A stretch of DNA of 64,000 nucleotides, taken from the NCBI GenBank assembly GCA_044869805.1, contig JBIOXV010000105.1, forward strand, positions 1 to 64,000. The letters run 5' to 3'. The stretch is from CAWDVR01 sp044869805. Its GTDB lineage: Bacteria > Acidobacteriota > Thermoanaerobaculia > Multivoradales > SZUA-115. Positions 50,201 to 59,200 of the stretch are shown here, piece after piece (position 1 is the stretch's first letter; every line of letters begins with the position of its first letter). The notes under the pieces are model-generated. The model saw only the letters and a program-made list of their open reading frames with translations. It ran no database searches and was not told where the DNA came from. The position numbers and the translations under genes were made by a program.

Positions 50201-52285
50201 CACGTGCCGCGCGCCGTTCGAGGCCGCGAACGTCGGATAGCTCGGGTCGGGGGCATCACCGAAGTCGAGGCCACGGATGGCAACCGAGTAGTCCTCGACC
50301 TCGCCGTCCGCCGCCACGCCGGTCGAGGGCAGGCTGCCGGCGGTCGAGATGCGGAAGCGGGCAAAGGTCTGGGAGGTGACCGTCGCCGAGCAGGGCACGG
50401 CGAAGGAGAGCGGATTGTTGCCCGCCACCAGCGCCTGGTCGTCGAAGATCTTCTCGCCGGCATCGGCGAAGCTGCCGTTGCGGTTGAAGTCCACGAAGGC
50501 GTCGAGCCTGGCGACCGCCGAGGCGTTGACCGTCACGTTCGCCGTCTCGCAAGTGACCAGGAAGCCCGGCAAGGTCACGCCTTCCTCGTCGTCCACGTTG
50601 AGTCCGGAGACCTGGTCGTCGCCATCGGCGTTGGCCGTCGGCTGGCCGTCGGTCTCGGCGTCGGGGTTGGGCGGTGCGGCGGTGCCCATGTGCAGCGGGG
50701 TCGCCAGAGCGATGCCGTGGCGGGCACCGTCGTCCGCCAGCAGCGTGGGATAGGCCCAGGGCGGGCCGAGAGTCGAGTTGGGAGCGTCGCCGTAGTCGAG
50801 CTGCAGAATGGTGTCGGTGTCGGTCGCGCTGTTGTTGCCCGGCGACGGGTCGGTGACCCCGCCGCCGCTGATGGTGGCGGTGTTGGCCAGCGAGCCCGAG
50901 GCGTTGTTCGCCAGGGTGCAGACGGCGGTGTAGGTGGCGCTGCCGCCGGCGGGCAGGTTCACGGAGTCGGCGATGTTGCCGGCCACCGGCCCGGCGGTGC
51001 AGGTGCCGCCTCCGGCCCCGGCGCAGGTCCACGAGCAGGTCAGGCTCGCCGGGAAGGTGTCGGCGACCGAGGCGCCGGTGGCGGTGGCCGGGCCGGCGTT
51101 ACTGGCGACGATGGTGTAGGTGACGGACATGCCCGGCACCGCCGTGGTCACGCCGTCGGTCTTGGTGATCGAGAGGTCCGCCTGCGGGATGACGTTGGTG
51201 TTGTCGGTGGCGCTGTTGTTGCCGCCGTTGGTGTCCGTGGTGCCGCCCGGCGCGGTGACTGTCGCGGTGTTCGCCAGGTTGCCAGAGAAGGTACCGGAGA
51301 CCGTGGCGTTGACGGTGTAGGTCAGCGTGCCGCCGGCGCGCACGGTGACGATGTCGTTGATATTGCCGCTGCCGGCGGCGGTGCAGGAGGAGCCGGCCGA
51401 GGCGGCGCAGGTCCAGGTCGGGGAGAGGAGCGCCGCCGGGAAGGTGTCGGCCACGGTGGCGCCCACGGCGTCGCTGGGGCCCGGGTTGGTGACGGCGATG
51501 GTGTAGGTGGTCGGGCTGCCGGCGTTGATATCGGTCAGGCCGTCGGTCTTGGTGATCGCGAGGTCGACCTGCGGCGTCAGGGTGTCGGTGTCGGTGGCGC
51601 TGTTGTTGGCGAGGTTGCACTCGATCTGCGATGCCGCCTTGGTGACCGTGGCGGTGTTGACCAGGGTGCCGGTGGCGCTGGCGCTGACCGTGGCGTTGAC
51701 GGTGTAGGTCAGCGTGCCGCCGGAGAGGACGTTGACGATGTCGCTGATGTTGCCGGCCACCGGCCCGGCGGTGCAGGAGGAGCCCGCCGAGGCGGCGCAG
51801 GTCCACGAGACTCCGGTCAGGCTCGCCGGGAAGGCGTCGGCGACCGTGGCGCCCACGGCGTTCGAGGGGCCGGCGTTGGTGACCGTGATGGTGTAGGTGA
51901 CCCCCGTGCCCGGCACCTCGGAGGCGGCGCCGTCGGTCTTGGTGACGCCCAAGTCCACGGCGTCGAGGCCGGTCACCGTCGGGTTGGCGGCGCCGACCAC
52001 GTCGGGGTCGTCGGAGGGGACGTTCGAGAAGTTGGTGCCGGTGACCGTGCCCTGGTTGGAGACCGCGCTGGCGCAGACGCCGAGCGGGCTGTCGACGTCG
52101 ACCTCGAAGGTCAGCGTCACGGTAGCGCCGGGCGGAAGGTTGAAAGCGTTGAGGGGCACCGCCTCACCGGAGCCCTGAGCCGGCGCGGCCGCCCCCAGCA
52201 CCGCTAGGCTGATCACTGCGACCCAGGCCGCGAAGCGTCTTGCCGCGCGAGCCCGCCCATGCTCCCCGTTGCACCTCTTCGTCAT
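47252..52285 (-). CDS. Giant secreted DUF11/GEVEDY repeat protein
   Basis: A protein of 1,677 residues with a signal peptide (about 1-37). Seven DUF11 units begin with 'DL.ITKTDG' and contain 'VTYTI...N.GPS' and 'NNSATDTDT'. Three come first, then two GEVEDY domains ('DYGDAPNS...DDEEGV...DFNRNGSF...GEVEDYSV'), then four more units. After that comes an Ig-like unit ('LLVTFSEEMNDP') and a C-terminal module ending 'EIFSDGFESGDTSQWSLCEGLGCPP', a tail seen in several environmental phyla. The role is probably a cell-surface or matrix protein. AGGGG precedes the ATG at 52285. It lies 119 bases upstream of the beta-helix gene on the same strand; both may be one unit. Confidence 0.85.
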   Translation of the reverse strand: MTKRCNGEHGRARAARRFAAWVAVISLAVLGAAAPAQGSGEAVPLNAFNLPPGATVTLTFEVDVDSPLGVCASAVSNQGTVTGTNFSNVPSDDPDVVGAANPTVTGLDAVDLGVTKTDGAASEVPGTGVTYTITVTNAGPSNAVGATVADAFPASLTGVSWTCAASAGSSCTAGPVAGNISDIVNVLSGGTLTYTVNATVSASATGTLVNTATVTKAASQIECNLANNSATDTDTLTPQVDLAITKTDGLTDINAGSPTTYTIAVTNPGPSDAVGATVADTFPAALLSPTWTCAASAGSSCTAAGSGNINDIVTVRAGGTLTYTVNATVSGTFSGNLANTATVTAPGGTTDTNGGNNSATDNTNVIPQADLSITKTDGVTTAVPGMSVTYTIVASNAGPATATGASVADTFPASLTCSWTCAGAGGGTCTAGPVAGNIADSVNLPAGGSATYTAVCTLANNASGSLANTATISGGGVTDPSPGNNSATDTDTILQLDYGDAPNSTLGPPWAYPTLLADDGARHGIALATPLHMGTAAPPNPDAETDGQPTANADGDDQVSGLNVDDEEGVTLPGFLVTCETANVTVNASAVARLDAFVDFNRNGSFADAGEKIFDDQALVAGNNPLSFAVPCSATVTSQTFARFRISTAGSLPSTGVAADGEVEDYSVAIRGLDFGDAPDPSYPTFAASNGARHVQGGGGPILGALVDIEADGQPDPASTGDDLAGVDDEDGVSFTSPIIPGQTATVTVTSSAPGLLNAWIDFNSDGDFITTGDQIFTNQALVAGPNNLSFAVPASASSFTGTVARFRVATAGGLSFTGLAADGEVEDYFVLTAAVADLAVTKTDGSATEVPGTSVTYTIVASNSGPDPITGATVADTFPGILSGVTWTCVGAAGGTCTAGPVAGNISDTVNLPVGGSVTYTATGTISASATGTLVNTATVAVPATAFDPNGANNSATDTDTLTQEADLAITKTDGAASEVPGTGVTYTITASNAAGPSNVTATVADTFPATITGVTWTCVAAGGASCTAAGSGNLNDAVSLPVGGSVTYTASGTISAAATGTLANTATVTATGGATDPTPGNNSATDTDTLTPQADLAITKTDGAASEVPGTPVTYTMQATNSGPSNAVGATVADTFPASITGVTWTCVAAGGASCTAAGSGNINDVVNLPVGGSVTYTATGNIASSATGTLANTATVAVGAGTTDPNPANNSATDTDTLNASADLEITKEDSADPPPAGEDLIYTITVENLGPSDAAGVVVTDPLPSEVTYVSDDCGGTNTPPWTWNIGTLADGATVTCNVTVTVNPSPPASISNTATVTAATTDPVSGNDSDTELTQLDAVQPQVTGIDTVADTGDGDLAECETANVEVSQLLVTFSEEMNDPAGDTDPDDVSNPSNYLLVAPGPDFDFSTAGCSGVAGDDVPVTIGSVSYDSGSDTATLNLGNLADAQYRLYACGTLTDLAGNPLDGDGRGSIAGTDFVRGFRVDSENLLANGHFDCGLAGWTVTQATAGEVDFDEDDADAADDSGSAQTVNLMPGIDTSFGVSQCVAVPAGVELDLSARVRLAAAVGVTVSFVRSCEFFSGGACTGLLGGVSDAFLLQDTGGTWLTLARQVTSAASAASVRCRFRWETPSGASFTGSFDQLFLSDVGEIFSDGFESGDTSQWSLCEGLGCPP
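48260..51955 (-). repeat. Seven diverged in-frame DUF11 repeats
   Basis: Within the giant protein gene, units of roughly 330-360 bases recur seven times, broken by two GEVEDY domains at about 49780-50820. Units 5 and 6 are nearly identical in places at the protein level ('AITKTDGAASEVPGT'), which suggests recent duplication or recombination between units. Confidence 0.75.
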
Positions 52286-52494
52286 CGATTGCACCCCTTG
52301 GAAGAGCCGGAGCCCGCAAGCGAGCCCAGGCTCACCCTCCTGCACGCAAACCGAACCCAGATCCGGTCACCCCGCGCAGAGAAGGATTGTCGCCAGCTCG
52401 AGTGGGCCTGTGAACACAAAACTGGGCAAAGACTAGCACAAGTTTTGACTCCGCTATGTGACGGCACCATTGCATTTGGGCATTGTCTGGCGTG

Positions 52495-52524
52495 TTCGGA
52501 CGGCGTAAACGCGGCTGCTATGAT
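52495..52524 (+). promoter_or_regulatory. Possible promoter of the HtrA gene giving a near-leaderless transcript
   Basis: TATGAT (52519-52524) is a good -10 hexamer; TTCGGA (52495-52500) is a weak -35 at 18 bases. The ATG of the protease is only nine bases after the -10 hexamer and has no Shine-Dalgarno sequence, so transcription would begin almost at the start codon. Confidence 0.4.
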
Positions 52525-52533
52525 CGAGCCGGC

Positions 52534-53658
<1,125 letters not shown>

Positions 53659-53769
53659 CCACCGCTTCCACATTACTTTGCCGGTTTCGCCGGCCTCCTC
53701 TGTCCGCCTCCTGCCGCGCCTTCCGTACACTGGGTAGGAAAACCCGCGGCTTCCGCGAAGGAGGAAGGT

Positions 53770-55089
53770 ATGTCTGGTGCGCTCCGCTTCGGCGGTCTCG
53801 TCTGTCTGCTCGCCCCCGTCTACCTGGTCGCCGGGGCGGCCCTCGCGCCCGCTGCCGCCCAGCAGCCCCGCGATCAGCCCGAGTGCGCTCGAGGGCAGGT
53901 TGCCGACATGGCGGTCAACTGCCCGGACCAGTTCGCCTGGCAGAGGTTCGTCGAGGTCACCACGCCGGTGGCGCCCGGGGTCGCCACCTTCCAGTCCTGG
54001 TCCAGCGATCCCGACACCTTCCAGTGCCCGCCGGCCGACATCGCGACCTGCAAGAAGAACCCGTCGGCCGCCGGCTGCCCGGTGTGGCCGAGCCAGCCCT
54101 CGGCCAGTCAGGCCCACCCCGTCACCCAGCGCTCGGTGCGGTTGCAGAGCAGCCATCCCCTCGACCGCAGCCGGGGCCGCAAGGACGCCGGCGCGGTCGA
54201 CTGCTGGAACATCCCGCCGAGCTGGCCGGAGCTGGTCTACCGCAACCGGGCGACCTTCCAGTACATCGTGGACAACGGCCTGTGGTACGTCGAGGCCCTG
54301 GAGGCGGCCTTCGAGCGCGGCTTCGTCTTCAACTTCCCCATCGACGCGATCGAGGTCAAGACCAACTGGAAGCCGCTCACCGCCGACGAGATCGCCTCCG
54401 GGCGCTTCTTCACCTGGGAGAGCGGAGGCCAGACGCTGGGCCTGATCGCCATGCACATCAGCACCAAGGACCTGCCCAACTGGTTCTGGTCGACCTTCGA
54501 GCAGGCGGACAACCTAGGCCGCTGCGACTTCCTCGGCTGCCACGACTCTTTCGGCAGCGTGCCGGCCAACATCCCGCCGCGGCCCAAGGAGCTGTGCCAA
54601 ACCTACCCGGCAGGCGAGCTGACGCCGGCGCTCGAGAAGATGATGGCGGCGGCCAAGCTCGACCCGGCGTTCCGCCACTACCGGCTGAAGGGCGCGATGA
54701 CCGACTTCACCACCCCCACCGGCTCGTCCGTGCTGGTCGGCAACTCGATCACCGAGGCCGGCTTCGTGCAGACCGCCTCGTGCATGACCTGCCACGCCCG
54801 CGCCACCATCCAGGCCACCTCCGCGGCGCCCATGGGCCTCTCGCCCTATCCCAACATCGCCGGCTTCACGCCGGAAGGGCAGAGCTACAACGGCACCCCG
54901 AACCCCGAGTGGTACTACTCGACCAACCACCCGATCCGCCGCTGGTCCGTGCAGACGGACTTCGTGTGGGCGATCCCGTTCCGCGCCAACTCGCTCTACT
55001 CGACCGCGAGCTGCTGCACCAACGGCCCGCCGAGCGGCTCGGCCTGCCAGTGCCAGGGGGCTGGGGTGTGCGACACGCCCACGAACTGA
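53770..55089 (+). CDS. Secreted c-type cytochrome-like protein of unknown function
   Basis: A protein of 439 residues with a Sec signal (about 1-30). A standard heme c motif CMTCH is at 338-342. A second possible heme site reads CDFLGCH, a CX4CH spacing known from some multiheme cytochromes. 'IPRSWPELVYRN'-like and 'NWFWSTFEQADN' segments are shared by an uncharacterised cytochrome family. The function may be electron transfer or oxidation of a periplasmic substrate. GAAGGAGGAAGGT gives a strong ribosome site. It lies 111 bases after the protease gene. Confidence 0.75.
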   Translation: MSGALRFGGLVCLLAPVYLVAGAALAPAAAQQPRDQPECARGQVADMAVNCPDQFAWQRFVEVTTPVAPGVATFQSWSSDPDTFQCPPADIATCKKNPSAAGCPVWPSQPSASQAHPVTQRSVRLQSSHPLDRSRGRKDAGAVDCWNIPPSWPELVYRNRATFQYIVDNGLWYVEALEAAFERGFVFNFPIDAIEVKTNWKPLTADEIASGRFFTWESGGQTLGLIAMHISTKDLPNWFWSTFEQADNLGRCDFLGCHDSFGSVPANIPPRPKELCQTYPAGELTPALEKMMAAAKLDPAFRHYRLKGAMTDFTTPTGSSVLVGNSITEAGFVQTASCMTCHARATIQATSAAPMGLSPYPNIAGFTPEGQSYNGTPNPEWYYSTNHPIRRWSVQTDFVWAIPFRANSLYSTASCCTNGPPSGSACQCQGAGVCDTPTN

Positions 55090-55108
55090 GGGGCGCGTGG
55101 TGCCGTGC

Positions 55109-55381
55109 TCAGCCGCACTGGATCTCGGCGTCGCCCTGGCAGACGCCCACGAAGCCCGTATAGGTGCTCCGCGCCGTGCGGCAGCATTGGGCCGCGGTCT
55201 GGCCGGGACAGGAGACGAGGATCTCGGCGCCGCCCGCCTCGCCCTCGCAGCTCGAGCCTGCTTGGAGCCAGGCCAGATCGACCGAGGGAACGGGTTCGGC
55301 GAGCTGGGCCGGATCAGCGACAGAGCCCGGCGACGAGACGAGAGCGGCGAGCAGCAGGGCAGCGAGCGCGAAGGTCTTCAT
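55109..55381 (-). CDS. Small Cys-rich secreted protein
   Basis: A protein of 90 residues with a signal peptide (about 1-22) and a mature part containing six Cys: 'SSCEGEAGGAEILVSCPG', 'AAQCCRTA', 'GVCQGDAEIQC'. Even Cys number and small size suggest a disulfide-bonded secreted peptide. No family is recognised. GGAG precedes the ATG by about 13 bases. It converges on the cytochrome gene with 19 bases between their stop codons. Confidence 0.65.
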   Translation of the reverse strand: MKTFALAALLLAALVSSPGSVADPAQLAEPVPSVDLAWLQAGSSCEGEAGGAEILVSCPGQTAAQCCRTARSTYTGFVGVCQGDAEIQCG

Positions 55382-55601
55382 GGGGCCTTTCTCCGACTCC
55401 CCGACCCCTGCAGCAGGGATCGCGGCGTGGTGGGGAGCGCCTGTAACAAATCCCGTGCGGAAGGCGGCGGGGACGGAGACAGGGGTGCCGCGCCCGCCGG
55501 CCTGGCGCCGGCTATCCGAGGCTCGTTACGCAGCGAGGCACGAGGTCGCCCCGAATAGGAGTTTTCCAGCTTCCAGAGAGACCAGTGGTACTTTCCTGGC
55601 C

Positions 55602-55895
55602 ATGAAATCAGCAGCCGACGACTTGCAGAACGTCACCCTCTCGCTTCCCAGGCAGACGCTCCGCGAGGCCAGGAAGATGGCCGTCGATCGGAACACGTCG
55701 CTGTCGCGCTTGGTGACCGGCCTGATCGAGGAGCTGGTCGCGGCCGAGGACCGCTACCGGCAGGCGCAGGAGCGCCACCTGGCGCTCCTCGCCAGCGCCG
55801 CGACCTCGGCACTCAGGGCCGCCGACCGGCAAGCCGAGAGGAGCTGCACTAGCGCTACCAGGCTCGAGCCCAACGTCTCCCATCTGTCATCCTGA
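55602..55895 (+). CDS. Ribbon-helix-helix (CopG-type) DNA-binding protein, probable orphan antitoxin
   Basis: A protein of 97 residues. 'NVTLSLPRQTLREARKMAVDRNTSLSRLVTGLIEELV' is a ribbon-helix-helix fold: one beta-strand and two helices, as in VapB/CopG antitoxins. Antitoxins of this kind normally have a PIN-domain toxin gene just downstream, but here the frame runs into a REP-like repeat that provides the TGA stop, and no toxin gene follows. The last residues are therefore repeat-encoded. There is no Shine-Dalgarno sequence; a TACTTT hexamer seven bases before the ATG would allow leaderless initiation. Confidence 0.7.
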   Translation: MKSAADDLQNVTLSLPRQTLREARKMAVDRNTSLSRLVTGLIEELVAAEDRYRQAQERHLALLASAATSALRAADRQAERSCTSATRLEPNVSHLSS

Positions 55896-56050
55896 GCGAA
55901 GCGAAGGATCTGGGAGGGGGAGCCGACCTGGCGGCACGGCGAAATGAATCTTGCAAGCGCCAACAGCCGAAGGAGTTACGAGCGTCCTCTCGGAACACGG
56001 CCTCGACGCGCCGCCCTTCCCCCGGGTCCCTCACACTCGCTCGGGATGAC
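55886..56050. repeat. REP-like doublet ending in GTCATCC...GGATGAC; remainder to 56212 is non-coding
   Basis: The left end reads GTCATCCTGAGCGAAGCG and the right end reads CGCTCGGGATGAC, the reverse complement of GTCATCCCGAGCG. The 'CATCCTGAGCGAAGCGAAGG' sequence is a widely dispersed REP-like motif in several bacterial phyla. The left end supplies the stop codon of the ribbon-helix-helix gene. From 56051 to 56212 I see no gene. GAGTTACGA/GGTTACGA occurs three times between 55974 and 56152. Confidence 0.65.
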
Positions 56051-56212
56051 TTCGGGGGTGGTTACGAAATGGCCCCGGGGCAGAGGCGCGGCTCAGCGGG
56101 CCACCGAAAGCTCCACAACCTCCGATTACCTCAACGCCGGGCAGAGTTACGAAGGCGTGGTGGTTCGGAACCCGTTTGTGGACTGATCCCAGGGACCGCA
56201 CCCACGCGGCCG

Positions 56213-59200
56213 TCAGCCTGGCAGTTCGGCGAGGGCCCGGGTCAGGCCGTCGAGGATGTCGGTCAGCTTCGGCGGGAGGCCGGGTGGGAGAGGCGGCGGT
56301 GCCTCGCCCGCCGCTACGGCGTGCAAGAACGCGCCGATCTCCGCCAGCGGCGACGGCTGGCCACGAAGGGTGGCCACAATCTCGGCTGCCTCGGGGTCGA
56401 GGTCCGAGCGAGAGGCCAGCGCCGCGTAGACCGCCTGCGCCAGAGCGAGCAGCGGCTCGGCGAGCTGCGCCAGCCGGGCGCCATCCCCTCTCCCGCCGCG
56501 CCGCTGCTTCAGCTCCGCCAACTTAGCGTCGCGCTTGGCCGCCCACTCGGCTGCTGCCGCGGAATCTCCCTGCGCTGCTGCGACCGCGGCGAGGTTGCCG
56601 TAGACCTTCCAGAGCTCCGGATAATCGAGCGGCTCGAGGATATAAAGCGCCTCGCGGAGTCTCCGCCCCGCGGAGTTCAGATCACCGAGCATCCGGTGCA
56701 GCACTCCGAGCTGGAAATACGAGCTCGCCGCGCCCATCTCATCGTTCCTGTCCAGGTTGATCGCCAGGCTCTCCTCGATCGACACCAAGGCCCGGCGGAA
56801 CCAGGCCGCCCGGGTTTCCGCGTCAACGGATCGCTCGGCGCGATTCTGGAAGAGGATGCCAACGTTATGGGAGGTGACGCCGAGCTGGTGCCGGTCGCCC
56901 AGGCCAAGGGCCAGCTCGCGGGCACGCCCGTACCAGGCCTCCGCCGCGTCGAGCCGCCCGCGCTTCTGCTCTGTGGTCGCGAGCAGGTCGCAGGTCCGCA
57001 TCTCACTTCCTGGATTCCCCGCCTGTTGGAATAGCGTGATCGCCTGCTCGTAGAGCTCGGCCGCCCGCACCGGGTTTCCTCGAACATCGTGCAAGCTTGC
57101 TTGGTGCTGCAGGAGGCTGCCCTGAAGGCCAAGGTCGCCGGTGCGCCGCGCCACGGCGAGGGCCTCCTCGTAGCGGGCCTCGGCCTCGGCCCAGCGCTGC
57201 TGGTCGACCAGGATGCTGGCGCATTGGCCGAGGCCGACGGCCGCACTCCGCTCTCTGCCCAGGTGCCTGTCGATCGCCAGCCCGCGCTCCGCAGCCGCCA
57301 GGGCCTCGGCGAGTCGGCCGAGAGCCCGGTAGGCATTGGCCAGGTCGCCCAGCACGGCGGAGACGTTGGCCTGAGCCTCCTCGCTCGGCACCTTGTCGAG
57401 GATCTCGATGGCCTTGCGGCTCGGCTCGACCGCCAGGTCCGGGCGCCCTGCTGTCACGAAGATCTCCCCCAGGTAGGCACAGGTCATGCCGAGCTGGAGG
57501 GACCTGTCTTCGCCGCCCGCGAGCGCTTCCTTCTCGAGCCTCGCGATGAGCTGCTGCAGCGTGGCAACCGCCTCGTCGGCCCGACCGCGATCGCCGAGCG
57601 AGGACGCGTGTTCCCAAATCGCGGCGCAGTTTGCATCGTCGAGCCTTTCAGCCTCGGGCATCTGCGCCCGCACCCAATAGGCCAGCGCTTCCCGCTCACT
57701 CGGGCGAGCCGCCATCTGGAGGTAGACACCTAGCGTATCCGCCAGCGCCCTACCGGTCCGGCGCTCGCCGCGGCGGAAGGCGAGTGCGAGGGCCGAGCGG
57801 AAGTTGACCTCCTCCCGCTCCATGAGCGCCATGCCCGCCGCGGCCGCGCGGCCCTTCAGCGCGGCATCGACCTCTCGCATCACCGTGAGGTAGACCGCCA
57901 CGAAGCGCTGCTCCGCCTCTTCCACCTCGCCCACCTCCTCCCGGCGGGCAGCGTAGGGCAGGGTCGGATGGAAGCGGAGGAATGGGACGTTGAACGCCGC
58001 GAGCTCCTCCACGCGCAAGAGCGCGGTCGCCTCCAGCTCGGCCCGGATCCCCGACCAGGCCTCGGGCGCGAGCTGAGTGAACGCCAGGACGTGATCTTCG
58101 AACGTCCCACCCTGAAACCAGGCCAAAAAGGGCAAGGCGGCCCGCGCCGGTGCGCTGAGCCGCGAGGTCGAGAAGGCCAGCGACGCCAGCAGGGACTTGT
58201 TCCGCCCTTCCTCGGCAGTCTCGTGCCGGAACCGCTCTAGCAAGCCCGCGAAGTCAGCTCGGATCTCCGCCGGCTTGAGAGTCTTCAGGTGCGGCCCCAC
58301 CAGCGACAGGGACAGCGGATGGTCGCCGAGCAAATCGAGCAGCTCCTCCATCTCCTCCCGTTCGTAGCCCTTGCGCTCGAGGTCGATCGACTTAAGGTCG
58401 GCGATCGCATGGACCAGGTGCAAGCTGTCGTGCCGCGCAAGCCCTGAGAGCGGGCGCTCCTTGATGCCCGGCAAAGCCGAGTCTACCGGTCGGCAAGTGA
58501 CGAGCAGTCGGCCGGCGCCCTTGCCCCCGGTGAGCGCTTCGTAGAACCGACGCAGGCGCGCCCGCTCCTCCTCCGGGTACGCAACCGGCCCGCCCGTCTC
58601 GGCCTGCTGAAACTGCGGCAGGGTGGATTCGAAGTTGTCCCACACCAGCAGCACTCGCCGTTCGCGGAAGAGCTGCAAGGCAACCTTCTGCTGCTCCTCC
58701 CCCGAGCGCGACGCAAAGCTCGGGCCTTCGAGCGCGCGACCCAGCTCCTGCGCCACCTTCTCTACCGTCGCCGGCTGCTCGAAGCTCACGAAGACGGCCT
58801 GGTCGAACCTCCCTTTGCGCAGCCACCAATGGGCGGCCTCGCGGGCCAGCGCCGTCTTGCCCATGCCGCCGCCGCCGGTGAGCAGCACTGCCGGGTAGCG
58901 CTCGAAGGCCCGCTCGAGCTCGAGCAGGTCCCTGGCGCGGCCGTGAAAGCGGTACATCGGCCGCGGCGGGAAGCCGTGCATCCGCTCCTCGGGCCGCGGC
59001 TTCGTTACCGCCGCCTCGCCCGGGCTGGCGTCCTTCGCCAGCAGCACGGGGTCAGGTCCCACCTGGTAGAGCTGCGGGATGAACCAGTCCTGCATATCGA
59101 CCGTCGTAGCCTTTGGGCCCAGGTGCAGCCAGCGCTGCGGCTGCGCGAGCAGGGCCGAACGCGCCTCGGATACCGCCTGGCCCACCGAGAGGCCGCTCGC

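Noticed and set aside
48260..51955. Regular repeats considered as a CRISPR or satellite array
   Set aside because: The repeats are in-frame, about 330-360 bases long and diverged, and they encode DUF11 domains. There are no short identical repeats with unique spacers.
50204..52207. Gly/Val/Arg-rich plus-strand frame opposite the DUF11 gene
   Set aside because: Its repeats simply mirror the DUF11 repeats of the real minus-strand gene.
55944..56186. 80-codon plus-strand frame after the ribbon-helix-helix gene
   Set aside because: It starts inside the REP-like element and has no ribosome site or family resemblance; it is not a credible toxin partner.
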